Source of the DNA: Clostridiales bacterium
GTDB lineage: Bacteria > Bacillota > Clostridia > Oscillospirales > Acutalibacteraceae
Direction of reading: 5' to 3'
Assembly: GCA_019415925.1 (NCBI GenBank)
Contig: DXYG01000093.1
Coordinates: forward strand, 1-10,113
DNA length: 10,113 bases
Shown: positions 1-6,084 of the stretch, piece by piece
Numbering within the stretch: the stretch's first letter is position 1
Layout: the number at the start of each line of letters is the position of its first letter
Made by a program: the position numbers and the translations under genes
The notes under the pieces: model-generated
What the model was told of the DNA's origin: nothing
The model's input: the letters and a program-made list of their open reading frames with translations, nothing else
Databases searched by the model: none

Positions 1-1327
1 TATGGAGCAAATCGTTTGTATTGTCAATAGAAGTTGACAGTATATCGGGAGTGAAACGGCTTTCACCGAGTAGTGATCGTCCTATTTCGGCAGACAATTC
101 GACTACCTGCCTTTTCAGCTTTTCAATCTCTTTTTCAAGTTTAGTCTGCTTTCTTTTATACTCCGATATTTCGGATTTGTAGCGTTTTTCCAGTGCTATA
201 TCTTTTGGCGTCGATTTGATTTTGGCGAGATAATCTCTCAGCGTTTCAATCACAGCACCGTCAATTCTGTGTGCTACATAAGCCGACTGTCCGTCACAAG
301 CTCCTCTTTTCATTGCTTTATTGGTACAAATATACCGCTGTCTGCGTACTCTATACTGACTGCCGTCTGCCCTGTCGTATCTGTCGATATAGCTTGTTGA
401 TACCATCTTCTGACCGCAGTGGGCACAGTATATATTTCCTGACATCAATGTACTGCCTTTTGTTGTTCTTGCGATTTGCTGTTTTTCTTCATTTTTTGAT
501 GAGCGTTGTTTCAGTATAAACTGTGCTTGCTCAAAGATATTTTCATCTATGATATGCAGTCTTTCAATATACGGTGATTCAACACCGCCTGATACTAGAT
601 AGCCACAATATAATCTGTTCTTAAGAATACGATTAACCGTATTGCATTGAAATTTGCTGTTATTATGGGTTCTGATGCCGTGACTGTTCAGATAGTCAGC
701 CATTCGATATGAACCGTAGCCTTCTTTGACTGTCATTTCAAATATCTTCTTAACTATCGGAGCTTCATCATCGTCAACGACTATATCCATAAGCTCTTTT
801 CCCTTTTTATTGATTTCACCGCTTTTGATAAGTTTGTAACCGAATGGTGCAACACCTCCGGTAAATTTTCCGTCTAACGTCATCTGGTTAAGGCGAGTTT
901 TAACACGAGCGGACGTTTTCTGACTTTCACCGTTGGCTTGCCAAAATCGTATGTAATTCATAAGCTTGTCCACATGATTATCCATACGCTGTTCGCCCTC
1001 GTTAACGCTCCACACCTCTATGCCGTGCTTTATAAACCATTCGACGACAAACGGGGTTTCATCATCAATTCTGCCTATTCTGTCAAACATAAAGACAAGG
1101 AGCACATCGAATTCTTTCTTTTCTGCGGCGGCTTTCAAATCCTGAATAGCATCTCGGTCGCTTGCCGACACCTTGAATCCCGACACGCCCTTTTCCTGAA
1201 ACTCCTTCAGAATTGTCCAGCCGTTGCGTTCAGCAAATTCTCTGCACGAGGTTTTCTGCATTGGAATATCATCTTTATCAACCTGACCTTTAGTTGATAC
1301 TCTGTACAAGCAATATACTCTTTTCAT
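1..1327 (-). CDS. Large serine recombinase (site-specific integrase), 3' end off the left edge
   Basis: This enzyme would catalyse integration and excision of the mobile element through a phosphoserine-linked strand exchange. 442 codons are visible from ATG at 1327; the stop lies beyond the left edge. The N-terminal resolvase domain starts MKRVYCLYRVST with the predicted nucleophile Ser11 and has the active-site motif DRIGR at 82-86. The recombinase domain follows, with ESQKTS at 134-139 and GGVAPFGYKL at 157-166. A zinc ribbon carries CAHC at 311-314 with further cysteines at 344 and 354. A charged coiled coil runs from about 380 to 425. Members of this family are usually 500-560 residues, so perhaps 60-120 are missing. 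The ribosome binding site AAAGGTGAT precedes the ATG. It is the last gene after two small element genes. The class is certain; the target site is unknown. Confidence 0.95.
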   Translation of the reverse strand, partial: MKRVYCLYRVSTKGQVDKDDIPMQKTSCREFAERNGWTILKEFQEKGVSGFKVSASDRDAIQDLKAAAEKKEFDVLLVFMFDRIGRIDDETPFVVEWFIKHGIEVWSVNEGEQRMDNHVDKLMNYIRFWQANGESQKTSARVKTRLNQMTLDGKFTGGVAPFGYKLIKSGEINKKGKELMDIVVDDDEAPIVKKIFEMTVKEGYGSYRMADYLNSHGIRTHNNSKFQCNTVNRILKNRLYCGYLVSGGVESPYIERLHIIDENIFEQAQFILKQRSSKNEEKQQIARTTKGSTLMSGNIYCAHCGQKMVSTSYIDRYDRADGSQYRVRRQRYICTNKAMKRGACDGQSAYVAHRIDGAVIETLRDYLAKIKSTPKDIALEKRYKSEISEYKRKQTKLEKEIEKLKRQVVELSAEIGRSLLGESRFTPDILSTSIDNTNDLLH

Positions 1328-1418
1328 TTTATCACCTTTTCATACGATTTTTGCAAACCAACAATACTACATAATTCCTATAATATCCAGCGAAATCCAA
1401 AAATAAATTGAAAGAAAT

Positions 1419-1601
1419 TCAGCATCCAATCTGAGCTTTCATTCTGTTCTCAAATGTATCCAAAAGATTCTCAAGAACATTTCTTTCAACATGGTTATTT
1501 CTGTTTTTAGAAAAGTAGATTGTGACCTTGCAGTCGTTTATAACAGATTCTATTCTGTGTTCTGAATCAATGTTATTTTCATTTATATAGTTTTCGTTCA
1601 A
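1419..1601 (-). CDS. Small TnpW-like element protein, 60 aa, TTG start
   Basis: This is a soluble, charged 60-residue protein with no membrane segment. The start is TTG at 1601. It is the only sensible start in frame and is preceded by a good AGGTGAT ribosome binding site; a nearby ATG is out of frame. The central stretch CKVTIYFSKN and the helical tail recall the small TnpW-type proteins encoded beside serine recombinases in clostridial transposons, whose function is not established. The match is from memory of the family pattern and is weak. It begins 15 nt after the DUF3789-type gene and ends 91 nt before the recombinase, so it is probably co-transcribed with both. A role in regulating excision is only a guess from position. 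Confidence 0.6.
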   Translation of the reverse strand: MNENYINENNIDSEHRIESVINDCKVTIYFSKNRNNHVERNVLENLLDTFENRMKAQIGC

Positions 1602-1616
1602 ATTATCACCTGTTCC

Positions 1617-1739
1617 TTATTTTTTGTCATCTATATTATATTTCATCTGCTCATCAGCTTTTGCCGCTGCATTGCACAGGCACATAATGCATACGCCGAT
1701 AAATGTTCCTATAAAAAGTCCTATAATAAAGCCTAACAT
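1617..1739 (-). CDS. DUF3789-type single-helix membrane peptide, 40 aa
   Basis: This 40-residue peptide starts at ATG 1739 behind the strong site GAAGGTG and ends at TAA 1617-1619. It begins MLGFIIGLFIGTFIGV, a glycine-spaced hydrophobic helix, continues IMCLCNAAAK, and ends in a short charged tail. This layout is what I know of the DUF3789 family, tiny membrane proteins common in clostridial integrative elements next to the recombinase; their function is unknown. The glycine spacing (G3, G7, G11, G15) would suit helix packing in the membrane. The next gene begins 15 nt downstream, so the two are probably translated from one mRNA. The family call is fairly secure because hydrophobic pattern, length and context all agree. 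Confidence 0.75.
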   Translation of the reverse strand: MLGFIIGLFIGTFIGVCIMCLCNAAAKADEQMKYNIDDKK

Positions 1740-1775
1740 TTTAACACCTTCTTTCAGTAATTTTCTTCTAAATAC

Positions 1776-1812
1776 CCCGACAGCAGAAAACAAAAAATCT
1801 TCTGCTGTCGGG
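1776..1812 (-). other. Perfect 13-bp inverted repeat (RNA hairpin) upstream of the DUF3789-type gene
   Basis: The arms at 1776-1788 and 1800-1812 are perfect reverse complements (CCCGACAGCAGAA and its complement) around an 11-nt A-rich loop. It lies between the structured region and the small-gene operon, about 35 nt before the DUF3789-type start. No run of T follows it on either strand, so it does not look like a standard intrinsic terminator. It could be an mRNA-stabilising or processing hairpin, or a protein-binding site in DNA. Confidence 0.6.
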
Positions 1813-1830
1813 ATAATATCAATCGTTTGT

Positions 1831-2157
1831 GGATAGCTCTAATTTTCACGCTATCCTATTGTCGCTATTTATCCTCGATACCCTGCGACAAGGAACACAT
1901 CAGACGGCTACTGCATTTATAGCCTCATTGGAATTTCACCACCGTGAGGATCTCCCACAGCCGCCCTCATTGCTTGCGACGGTTTTATCTCGCTCGAGCT
2001 GTGACTGGACGGAAGTATCATTATCCCCTCTGCCTGTCATCGCCGTCATTGAATTTGCCTTTCAATGTCTGAGACCTGAAGATATATAAAATATGTTCGC
2101 TCATGTGGCTTGTCCGTTCCGAACAGCAGAAGGAATGTATCTGATGTGCTGATATTC
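1831..2157 (-). ncRNA. Candidate structured RNA or long structured leader, family not recognised
   Basis: This gene-free stretch is dense in short complementary pairs. Stems seen by eye are 1831-1837/1850-1856 (7 bp), 1859-1865/1885-1891 (7 bp), 1906-1910/1920-1924, 1923-1927/1945-1949, 1956-1960/1999-2003, 1961-1965/1978-1982, 2008-2012/2043-2047, 2047-2053/2061-2067 (7 bp), 2094-2099/2120-2125 (6 bp), and an interrupted stem over 2133-2157. A few share one or two bases and cannot all form fully. Stem 1961-1965/1978-1982 needs a G-U pair on the minus strand but would be a C-A mismatch on the plus strand, which favours minus transcription. GC over 1861-2040 is about 51% by hand count, well above the flanks. 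I see no matching minus-strand coding frame with a ribosome binding site. It sits between the sigma-like gene and the recombinase operon. It may be a free ncRNA or the operon leader. Confidence 0.5.
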
Positions 2158-2183
2158 AGTTTTCAAGGTTCAACAGGAGTTGG

Positions 2184-2237
2184 AAAATAACCCCTTCATT
2201 AATTAGGAGTGGGAATAAGCTTTTGAGGGGGTATTTT
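2184..2237. terminator. Possible bidirectional terminator over the 3' end of the sigma-like gene
   Basis: AAAATA plus CCCC (2184-2194, one bulged A) can pair with GGGG plus TATTTT (2228-2237), with extra pairs 2196-2197/2225-2226. T-rich tracts flank the stem on both strands. The hairpin spans the stop codon of the sigma-like gene at 2203-2205. The loop is long (about 27 nt), which weakens the call. If real, it separates the sigma-like transcript from the structured RNA. Confidence 0.35.
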
Positions 2238-2772
2238 TCAAAAAAGTTTTTAATTTTTCTGATTTTTCTAATTTTTTCAATCCTGATGCAATAGATTCAT
2301 GTACGGATTTCTGGCACACCCCCTGCAAAACGGCAATTTTTCTTTCTGACAAACCATTTATATAGTTCAATATAATCCTTTCTCTCTGTTTATCAGTTAG
2401 ATCATCTAAAGCGGAATATAAAGCTGAATATTCATCTTTAAGCTCTATTGAACTTATAAGATTTTCACCACATCTCACCTTATGTACGCTTTCAGTTCTT
2501 CCATCTTCATATCCGATAAAATCTTCTTTGTTACGCATACGCCAATCAAATTTTTCTTGATTACGGTTATACCTAATAATTTCTTCACCCTGTTCTTCCG
2601 TAAGAATAAGAAACGGAGTGAATGCCTGGAGTTCTTCACCAAATTCATTTGAAAGCTCCTGATAATTCATATCGGACACAACTGCCCAGCGGACATTTGA
2701 TGTCAATCCGGGATACTCTTCATTTAAATCAATTATTTTTATTTCTTTAATATTTGAACTTATACATTTCAT
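2203..2772 (-). CDS. Sigma-70 region-4-like helix-turn-helix regulator
   Basis: This 189-residue protein has a C-terminal helix-turn-helix like sigma factor region 4 at about 121-170, running LTDKQRERIILNYINGLSER and then a second helix with QKSVHESIASGLKKLEK. This domain normally binds promoter -35 DNA. The N-terminal 110 residues are acidic and I do not recognise them; no region 2 is evident, so it is unlikely to be a full sigma factor. Proteins of this kind are common in clostridial integrative elements, where they are presumed regulators. I chose ATG 2772 because GGAGG lies 7 nt upstream; an in-frame TTG at 2790 would place that GGAGG inside the coding region. The C-terminal tail is short and rich in Ser and Lys. 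The upstream hairpin suggests translational or attenuation control. Confidence 0.8.
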   Translation of the reverse strand: MKCISSNIKEIKIIDLNEEYPGLTSNVRWAVVSDMNYQELSNEFGEELQAFTPFLILTEEQGEEIIRYNRNQEKFDWRMRNKEDFIGYEDGRTESVHKVRCGENLISSIELKDEYSALYSALDDLTDKQRERIILNYINGLSERKIAVLQGVCQKSVHESIASGLKKLEKSEKLKTFLKNTPSKAYSHS

Positions 2773-2779
2773 AAAAATG

Positions 2780-2822
2780 CCTCCAATCAATCCTGAATTC
2801 TTTATTTCAGATCAATTGGAGG
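2780..2822 (-). promoter_or_regulatory. 17-bp hairpin burying the Shine-Dalgarno of the sigma-like gene, followed by a U run
   Basis: On the minus strand CCTCCAAT (2822-2815) pairs with ATTGGAGG (2787-2780). The stem continues through TGAT/ATTG (2814-2811/2791-2788, with two G-U pairs) and CTGAA/TTCAG (2810-2806/2797-2793), with one bulged G and an 8-nt A-rich loop. The two wobble pairs work only in minus-strand RNA. The whole GGAGG of the sigma-like gene is paired. The stem is followed by CATTTTT and then the ATG, so it could also act as an intrinsic terminator. Confidence 0.55.
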
Positions 2823-2855
2823 ACTTTTGTTTCTATAAATCATTTTGCCCTTTCT

Positions 2856-2909
2856 GCTTTTAATGCAAAAATGGCAAAAAATAATGCCGACAAGTATAGC
2901 ATTAAAAGC
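2856..2909. repeat. 11-bp perfect inverted repeat around the sigma-like promoter
   Basis: GCTTTTAATGC at 2856-2866 and its exact reverse complement at 2899-2909 are separated by 32 nt. The arm at 2899-2909 lies between the candidate -35 and -10 boxes; the other lies 20-30 nt into the predicted leader. A small inner GGCA/TGCC pair lies between them. It could be a two-site operator or an RNA stem. Confidence 0.5.
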
Positions 2910-2922
2910 TAAAACCTGTCGA
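2893..2922 (-). promoter_or_regulatory. Candidate sigma-A type promoter for the sigma-like gene
   Basis: Read on the minus strand, TCGACA (2922-2917) and TATACT (2898-2893) are 5/6 matches to the consensus boxes with an 18-nt spacer. The predicted start near 2886 gives a leader of about 115 nt that contains the Shine-Dalgarno hairpin. I judge this by consensus alone. Transcripts could also enter from the transporter operon, since no clear terminator is visible between 2961 and this site. Confidence 0.4.
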
Positions 2923-2960
2923 CACTTAACAAGCATATATTAAATTATTTCTTATGTATT

Positions 2961-3623
2961 TTATCTATTTTCGTTATTATCAGAACAAAGCATAGTTATT
3001 ACACCCTGATTAATATAAAATGAACCTTTTGCACCTGAATCTCTTCTCATATTACGAAAACATTTTCTGACTTTAGCTCGAATATTGCTATATTTTGTAA
3101 TATCATTCAAACATTCATTATATACATCAACAATATCCCATATTAAACTCACCGAAAATGTATTGCACATTTTCTCATAATTTTCGCAAATAAACTTCTT
3201 TAATGGAGATATAATTAGATTTTGTTTTGCAGCAGTATTCATTTCAGCACGTACATTTTTATTATGAGCAATGTATTCATCCGCTAACAACTTGACTAAT
3301 ATATCACTCAATCTTTCATATAAAGGCTTATTATTTTCATATAATTCGTCAACCATTTTCTGTTTGCGTTTTATATGATTAATTAACAGCGGAATAACAA
3401 CCAGAGATAAAATTCCGCCTACAATTGACGCAATCCATACACGAATATCTTCAGGACAGGATAAAAAAGCTAATGCAGTTGGTACACCAATTAAGACTAC
3501 AGAACAAACAAACAGAATAATATAGTTTACAACTAACATTTTATCACAAAAATCACTTATTTCATCAAAGGCTCTTCTAACTTTTGGTCGCTCTTCCCTG
3601 AGTTTTTCAAATTTTAATAACAT
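2961..3623 (-). CDS. Unrecognised protein with two transmembrane helices, last gene of the transporter operon
   Basis: I do not recognise this 220-residue protein. It has a basic, charged N-terminus (1-29), two hydrophobic helices at about 30-54 and 62-83 joined by a short loop, and then a long charged region of about 135 residues that is probably cytoplasmic. That region is helical in character, with Cys at 146, 153, 171, 188 and 213. The helix pair resembles a membrane hairpin, with both ends predicted to face the cytoplasm. It starts at ATG 3623, 36 nt after the MacB-like permease, with AAAGGA somewhat far upstream, which suggests weaker translation than its neighbours. Last place in the operon would fit an immunity, accessory or sensor role, but nothing in the sequence proves one. 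I see no ATPase, peptidase or other catalytic motif. Confidence 0.75.
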   Translation of the reverse strand: MLLKFEKLREERPKVRRAFDEISDFCDKMLVVNYIILFVCSVVLIGVPTALAFLSCPEDIRVWIASIVGGILSLVVIPLLINHIKRKQKMVDELYENNKPLYERLSDILVKLLADEYIAHNKNVRAEMNTAAKQNLIISPLKKFICENYEKMCNTFSVSLIWDIVDVYNECLNDITKYSNIRAKVRKCFRNMRRDSGAKGSFYINQGVITMLCSDNNENR

Positions 3624-3659
3624 TGTATAAATTTTCCTTTCTCTAAAAATTGAGTAATC

Positions 3660-4811
3660 TTAGCCTCTATTTTGAACTAACAAAATTATTCTATTTATTA
3701 TTATATTAACAATACTAAAAAGAACTACAGAAAACAACGCAAATATAACCAGCAACCACACAAGGACTGAAAAAGAACTTGAGTAGAGATTAACAAGAAA
3801 AGTATTGCCCATCAATGCAAGAGAATTAATATTATTTGAATTTTTAACAACAGCTGATATGTAATAAGACACATCTAAAATATTGTCATATGGGATGTAC
3901 TTGGAAATTATAAAAATGTTAAAATCAGACAGAAGAAATATTACTAACAATACAGTGGGTATGCCAAGTACCGTTATAATCAATAAAGTGTATTTGTGTG
4001 GTATGGATTTAAAAGAATTTAAAAAGTAAATTTCATTCAGATTTTCTTTTATATCTTTGATAAGTTTTTTGCAAATTCTGTACCATAGTTTCATCGATAT
4101 AAAACACAAAGCAATGAATAGTATCAGATATATAATGTGTTCAAAGTTTTTGATTACCTTTGCTTTTTCAGAAAAATTTGTCGAGTGGTATTGAGATAAT
4201 TTCATCTGCTCAATTAATGGTGCAGAGCTTGCCGAATTGTCATATGAAATAGTATATACATCACAATTTTCATATCCACTATAACAGGTATAAGGAATGT
4301 AAATTCTCTGCTTTCCATCACTCGAAAGACTGTTAATAATGTTTTCGCTTTCCTGAATAACACCGCAAATCGTATAGACTTCATCATTAAGCGTTATTGT
4401 CTTCCCGACTGCATCTGTATTAAAAAACAATTTAAGTGCAAGACTGCTTGAGATAACTGCAACCTTGTCTTTATTTTCTATATTCTCCTTAGTAATACTG
4501 TCACCGTTAAGTTTTTGTCCGTAAATTTCAAAATAAAATTCATTTGTAAGAACAGGAGTAACTGTTTCTTCTTTAACAATTGTTTCATAAAGATCTGCAC
4601 AAAAACTGACCTGGTTTAATGAAATTCGAGCTGACAGGCTTTCGATATCTTTAATTGTCAAAGGCAAAGAATCTGACTTCAGATTATAATTCATCTGAGT
4701 TATACTCGTCAGCTGATCAAGTGCATTGCCGCTTATATAAAAACAAGTGCAAAAAACAGCCAGATTAAGTGCAGTTATCAAAACGACAGATAAAATTCTC
4801 TTCTTTGACAT
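3660..4811 (-). CDS. MacB/FtsX-like ABC transporter permease
   Basis: This 383-residue membrane protein has the topology of MacB-type permeases: one N-terminal helix (about 5-27), a large extracytoplasmic domain (about 28-223), and three more helices (about 225-244, 274-303, 345-377). The family signature is at 116-151, where KVAVISSSLALKLF is followed by AVGKTITLN and then ICGVI, the usual end of the MacB periplasmic core domain. Such permeases couple cytoplasmic ATP hydrolysis to movements outside the membrane and export peptides, antibiotics or lipoproteins. The matching ATPase is absent from this window. ATG 4811 follows the adaptor stop by 3 nt, and its ribosome binding site is the GAGGAGGAG at the end of that gene, so the two are probably translationally coupled. 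That supports an adaptor-permease pair. The substrate is unknown. Confidence 0.85.
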   Translation of the reverse strand: MSKKRILSVVLITALNLAVFCTCFYISGNALDQLTSITQMNYNLKSDSLPLTIKDIESLSARISLNQVSFCADLYETIVKEETVTPVLTNEFYFEIYGQKLNGDSITKENIENKDKVAVISSSLALKLFFNTDAVGKTITLNDEVYTICGVIQESENIINSLSSDGKQRIYIPYTCYSGYENCDVYTISYDNSASSAPLIEQMKLSQYHSTNFSEKAKVIKNFEHIIYLILFIALCFISMKLWYRICKKLIKDIKENLNEIYFLNSFKSIPHKYTLLIITVLGIPTVLLVIFLLSDFNIFIISKYIPYDNILDVSYYISAVVKNSNNINSLALMGNTFLVNLYSSSFSVLVWLLVIFALFSVVLFSIVNIIINRIILLVQNRG

Positions 4812-4814
4812 CTG

Positions 4815-5225
4815 CTACTCCTCCTCGGCAATATGCACCCTGTCGCCGTTTGAAATACTCTTTGATGTTGAATATACAACCTCAATACCACCGTATATAT
4901 CATCAGAAGTCACTTCATAATACAGGTCATCACTGTTTTCAATATTTACAGTAGCTTCGCTAACGGTTGTCTTGTTATTTTCGTCTGTTCTTGTAACAAA
5001 CACTGAGCCGGTATCTCCCATAGCAATAACCGCAGAAATCGGTATTAAATACCTGTCGTCACTGCTTTGATTCCCGTCAATAGTGCCGTATGATATTTGT
5101 GTGACTTTCACCTGTGGCAAAAGCATATTATCTATTGTACTTGAAAAGTATGTAAGAAAGGCAAGTACAATAAAAAATGCAACACCAAATCGTATTGAAT
5201 ACTTTTTTAACTTTTCTTTTTTCAT
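4815..5225 (-). CDS. Very short HlyD/MacA-like membrane-anchored adaptor
   Basis: This 136-residue protein has a basic N-terminus, one membrane helix at about 12-30, then TIDNMLLPQVKV and YGTI, which resemble the start of HlyD/MacA-type adaptors in Gram-positive bacteria. It then jumps to what looks like the family's C-terminal membrane-proximal domain: YLIPISAVIAMGDTGSVFV at 59-77, a threonine- and serine-rich strand, YGGIEVVYS, and a final NGDRVHI. Usual adaptors have 300-450 residues. The lipoyl halves and coiled-coil hairpin are absent, with only about 10 residues in their place. No frame break is visible and its frame runs cleanly from a strong AGGAGA site to TAG. It sits 11 nt after the MalG-like gene and 3 nt before the MacB-like permease, its likely partner. 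The adaptor call is a pattern match, not certain. Confidence 0.7.
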   Translation of the reverse strand: MKKEKLKKYSIRFGVAFFIVLAFLTYFSSTIDNMLLPQVKVTQISYGTIDGNQSSDDRYLIPISAVIAMGDTGSVFVTRTDENNKTTVSEATVNIENSDDLYYEVTSDDIYGGIEVVYSTSKSISNGDRVHIAEEE

Positions 5226-5236
5226 AAGCCGTTCTC

Positions 5237-6073
5237 CTAGTTTTTATCAACTTGAACAAATGGTGAGTCAATATCTTTTTGCCCGTACAAATAAATCAGT
5301 AATGCCGGAATCATAAACATAACTCCGCAGGCAAAGACAATTCCGTAATCAGAGTTGCTTATATCAGATAAACCTATTGAAAGCGGATACATAGCCTCAT
5401 CATCAAAGTAGATAAGCGGCTGTTCAACAACATTCCAGTTGTCAATAAAGCACAGTAAAGTAAGGGTTATAAGTCCGCCTTTTATCTGTGGCAGAATAAT
5501 GTTTGTAAAAATTTTAAAATATGACGCACCGTCAATGCGTGCTGCTTCTATTGATGAGTCCGGTATGTATTTTATGCTTTGCCTTAAAAGGCAGATTCCA
5601 AATGCAGAAAAAGTGCCGGGCAATATTATTGCAAGAAAGTTATTAAGAAGTTCAAGATTGTCAAGAACAATATAATTCGGTACAAGTGTTACCTGCAGCG
5701 GTAGAATCAATAAGACAATATAAATAAAAAACAGTTTATCTCTGCAGGTAAATTTCAGCTTTGCAAAGGCGAATGCCGCCAAAGAGGAAACTATAACTTG
5801 ACCGATTACCGTAGGGAAGGTAATGATTACGGAGTTCCAAAATTTCAACAGATATTCGGGTCTTCTGAAAAACACTTGATAATACTGTTCAAGCGAGAAC
5901 ATCTCAGGGATGAGGTTAATCTCCTTATATTCTCCGTTTGTAAAGTCGAGCATTGAGCCAACCTGTGAATTCGGCATAAACGAACAGGCAATCATATATA
6001 CAACAGGAAAAATAAAAATTGCTGTAATTAAAATAAGAAAAATATACTTAATAATTTTTATCGTTCTTTTCAC
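5237..6073 (-). CDS. MalG-like carbohydrate-type ABC importer permease
   Basis: This 278-residue inner permease belongs to the binding-protein-dependent (CUT1) importers. It has an N-terminal helix at about 10-30, the domain typical of these permeases with about five further helices, and the coupling-loop motif EAARIDGASYFKIF at 176-189 followed by ILP, which contacts the cytoplasmic ATPase. The family's usual C-terminal GAVKG ending is missing; it ends SPFVQVDKN. It starts at GTG 6073 behind AGGGGG, 11 nt after the MalF-like gene, and its stop overlaps the next ribosome binding site. It should form a heterodimer with the MalF-like protein and receive ligand from the binding protein two genes further upstream. 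No importer ATPase is encoded here; a shared MsmX-type ATPase elsewhere is the usual solution in Firmicutes. Ligand is unknown; sugar is the family default. Confidence 0.9.
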   Translation of the reverse strand: MKRTIKIIKYIFLILITAIFIFPVVYMIACSFMPNSQVGSMLDFTNGEYKEINLIPEMFSLEQYYQVFFRRPEYLLKFWNSVIITFPTVIGQVIVSSLAAFAFAKLKFTCRDKLFFIYIVLLILPLQVTLVPNYIVLDNLELLNNFLAIILPGTFSAFGICLLRQSIKYIPDSSIEAARIDGASYFKIFTNIILPQIKGGLITLTLLCFIDNWNVVEQPLIYFDDEAMYPLSIGLSDISNSDYGIVFACGVMFMIPALLIYLYGQKDIDSPFVQVDKN

Positions 6074-6084
6074 TTTACTGCCCC

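Noticed and set aside
938..1297. Plus-strand open frame of 119 codons
   Set aside because: It is the antisense of the recombinase resolvase domain, whose minus-strand frame carries clear catalytic motifs.
1829..2089. Plus-strand open frame of 86 codons over the structured region
   Set aside because: No ribosome binding site, no recognisable protein features, and it lies opposite all neighbouring genes; the stretch is better explained by RNA stems.
1831..2157. Group I or II intron, hammerhead ribozyme or IscB-type omega RNA
   Set aside because: I saw no group II domain V, no group I P-Q-R-S set, no GAAA partner for the CTGATG sequence, and no nuclease gene beside it.
2150..2172. Minus-strand CCTTGAAAACTGAATA, resembling sequences in rRNA operon spacers of Firmicutes
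   Set aside because: No 16S, 23S, 5S or tRNA sequence lies nearby; the likeness is short and could reflect chance or an antitermination-like motif I cannot test.
2773..2790. Upstream TTG start for the sigma-like gene
   Set aside because: It would put the GGAGG ribosome binding site inside the coding region; ATG 2772 is spaced correctly from it.
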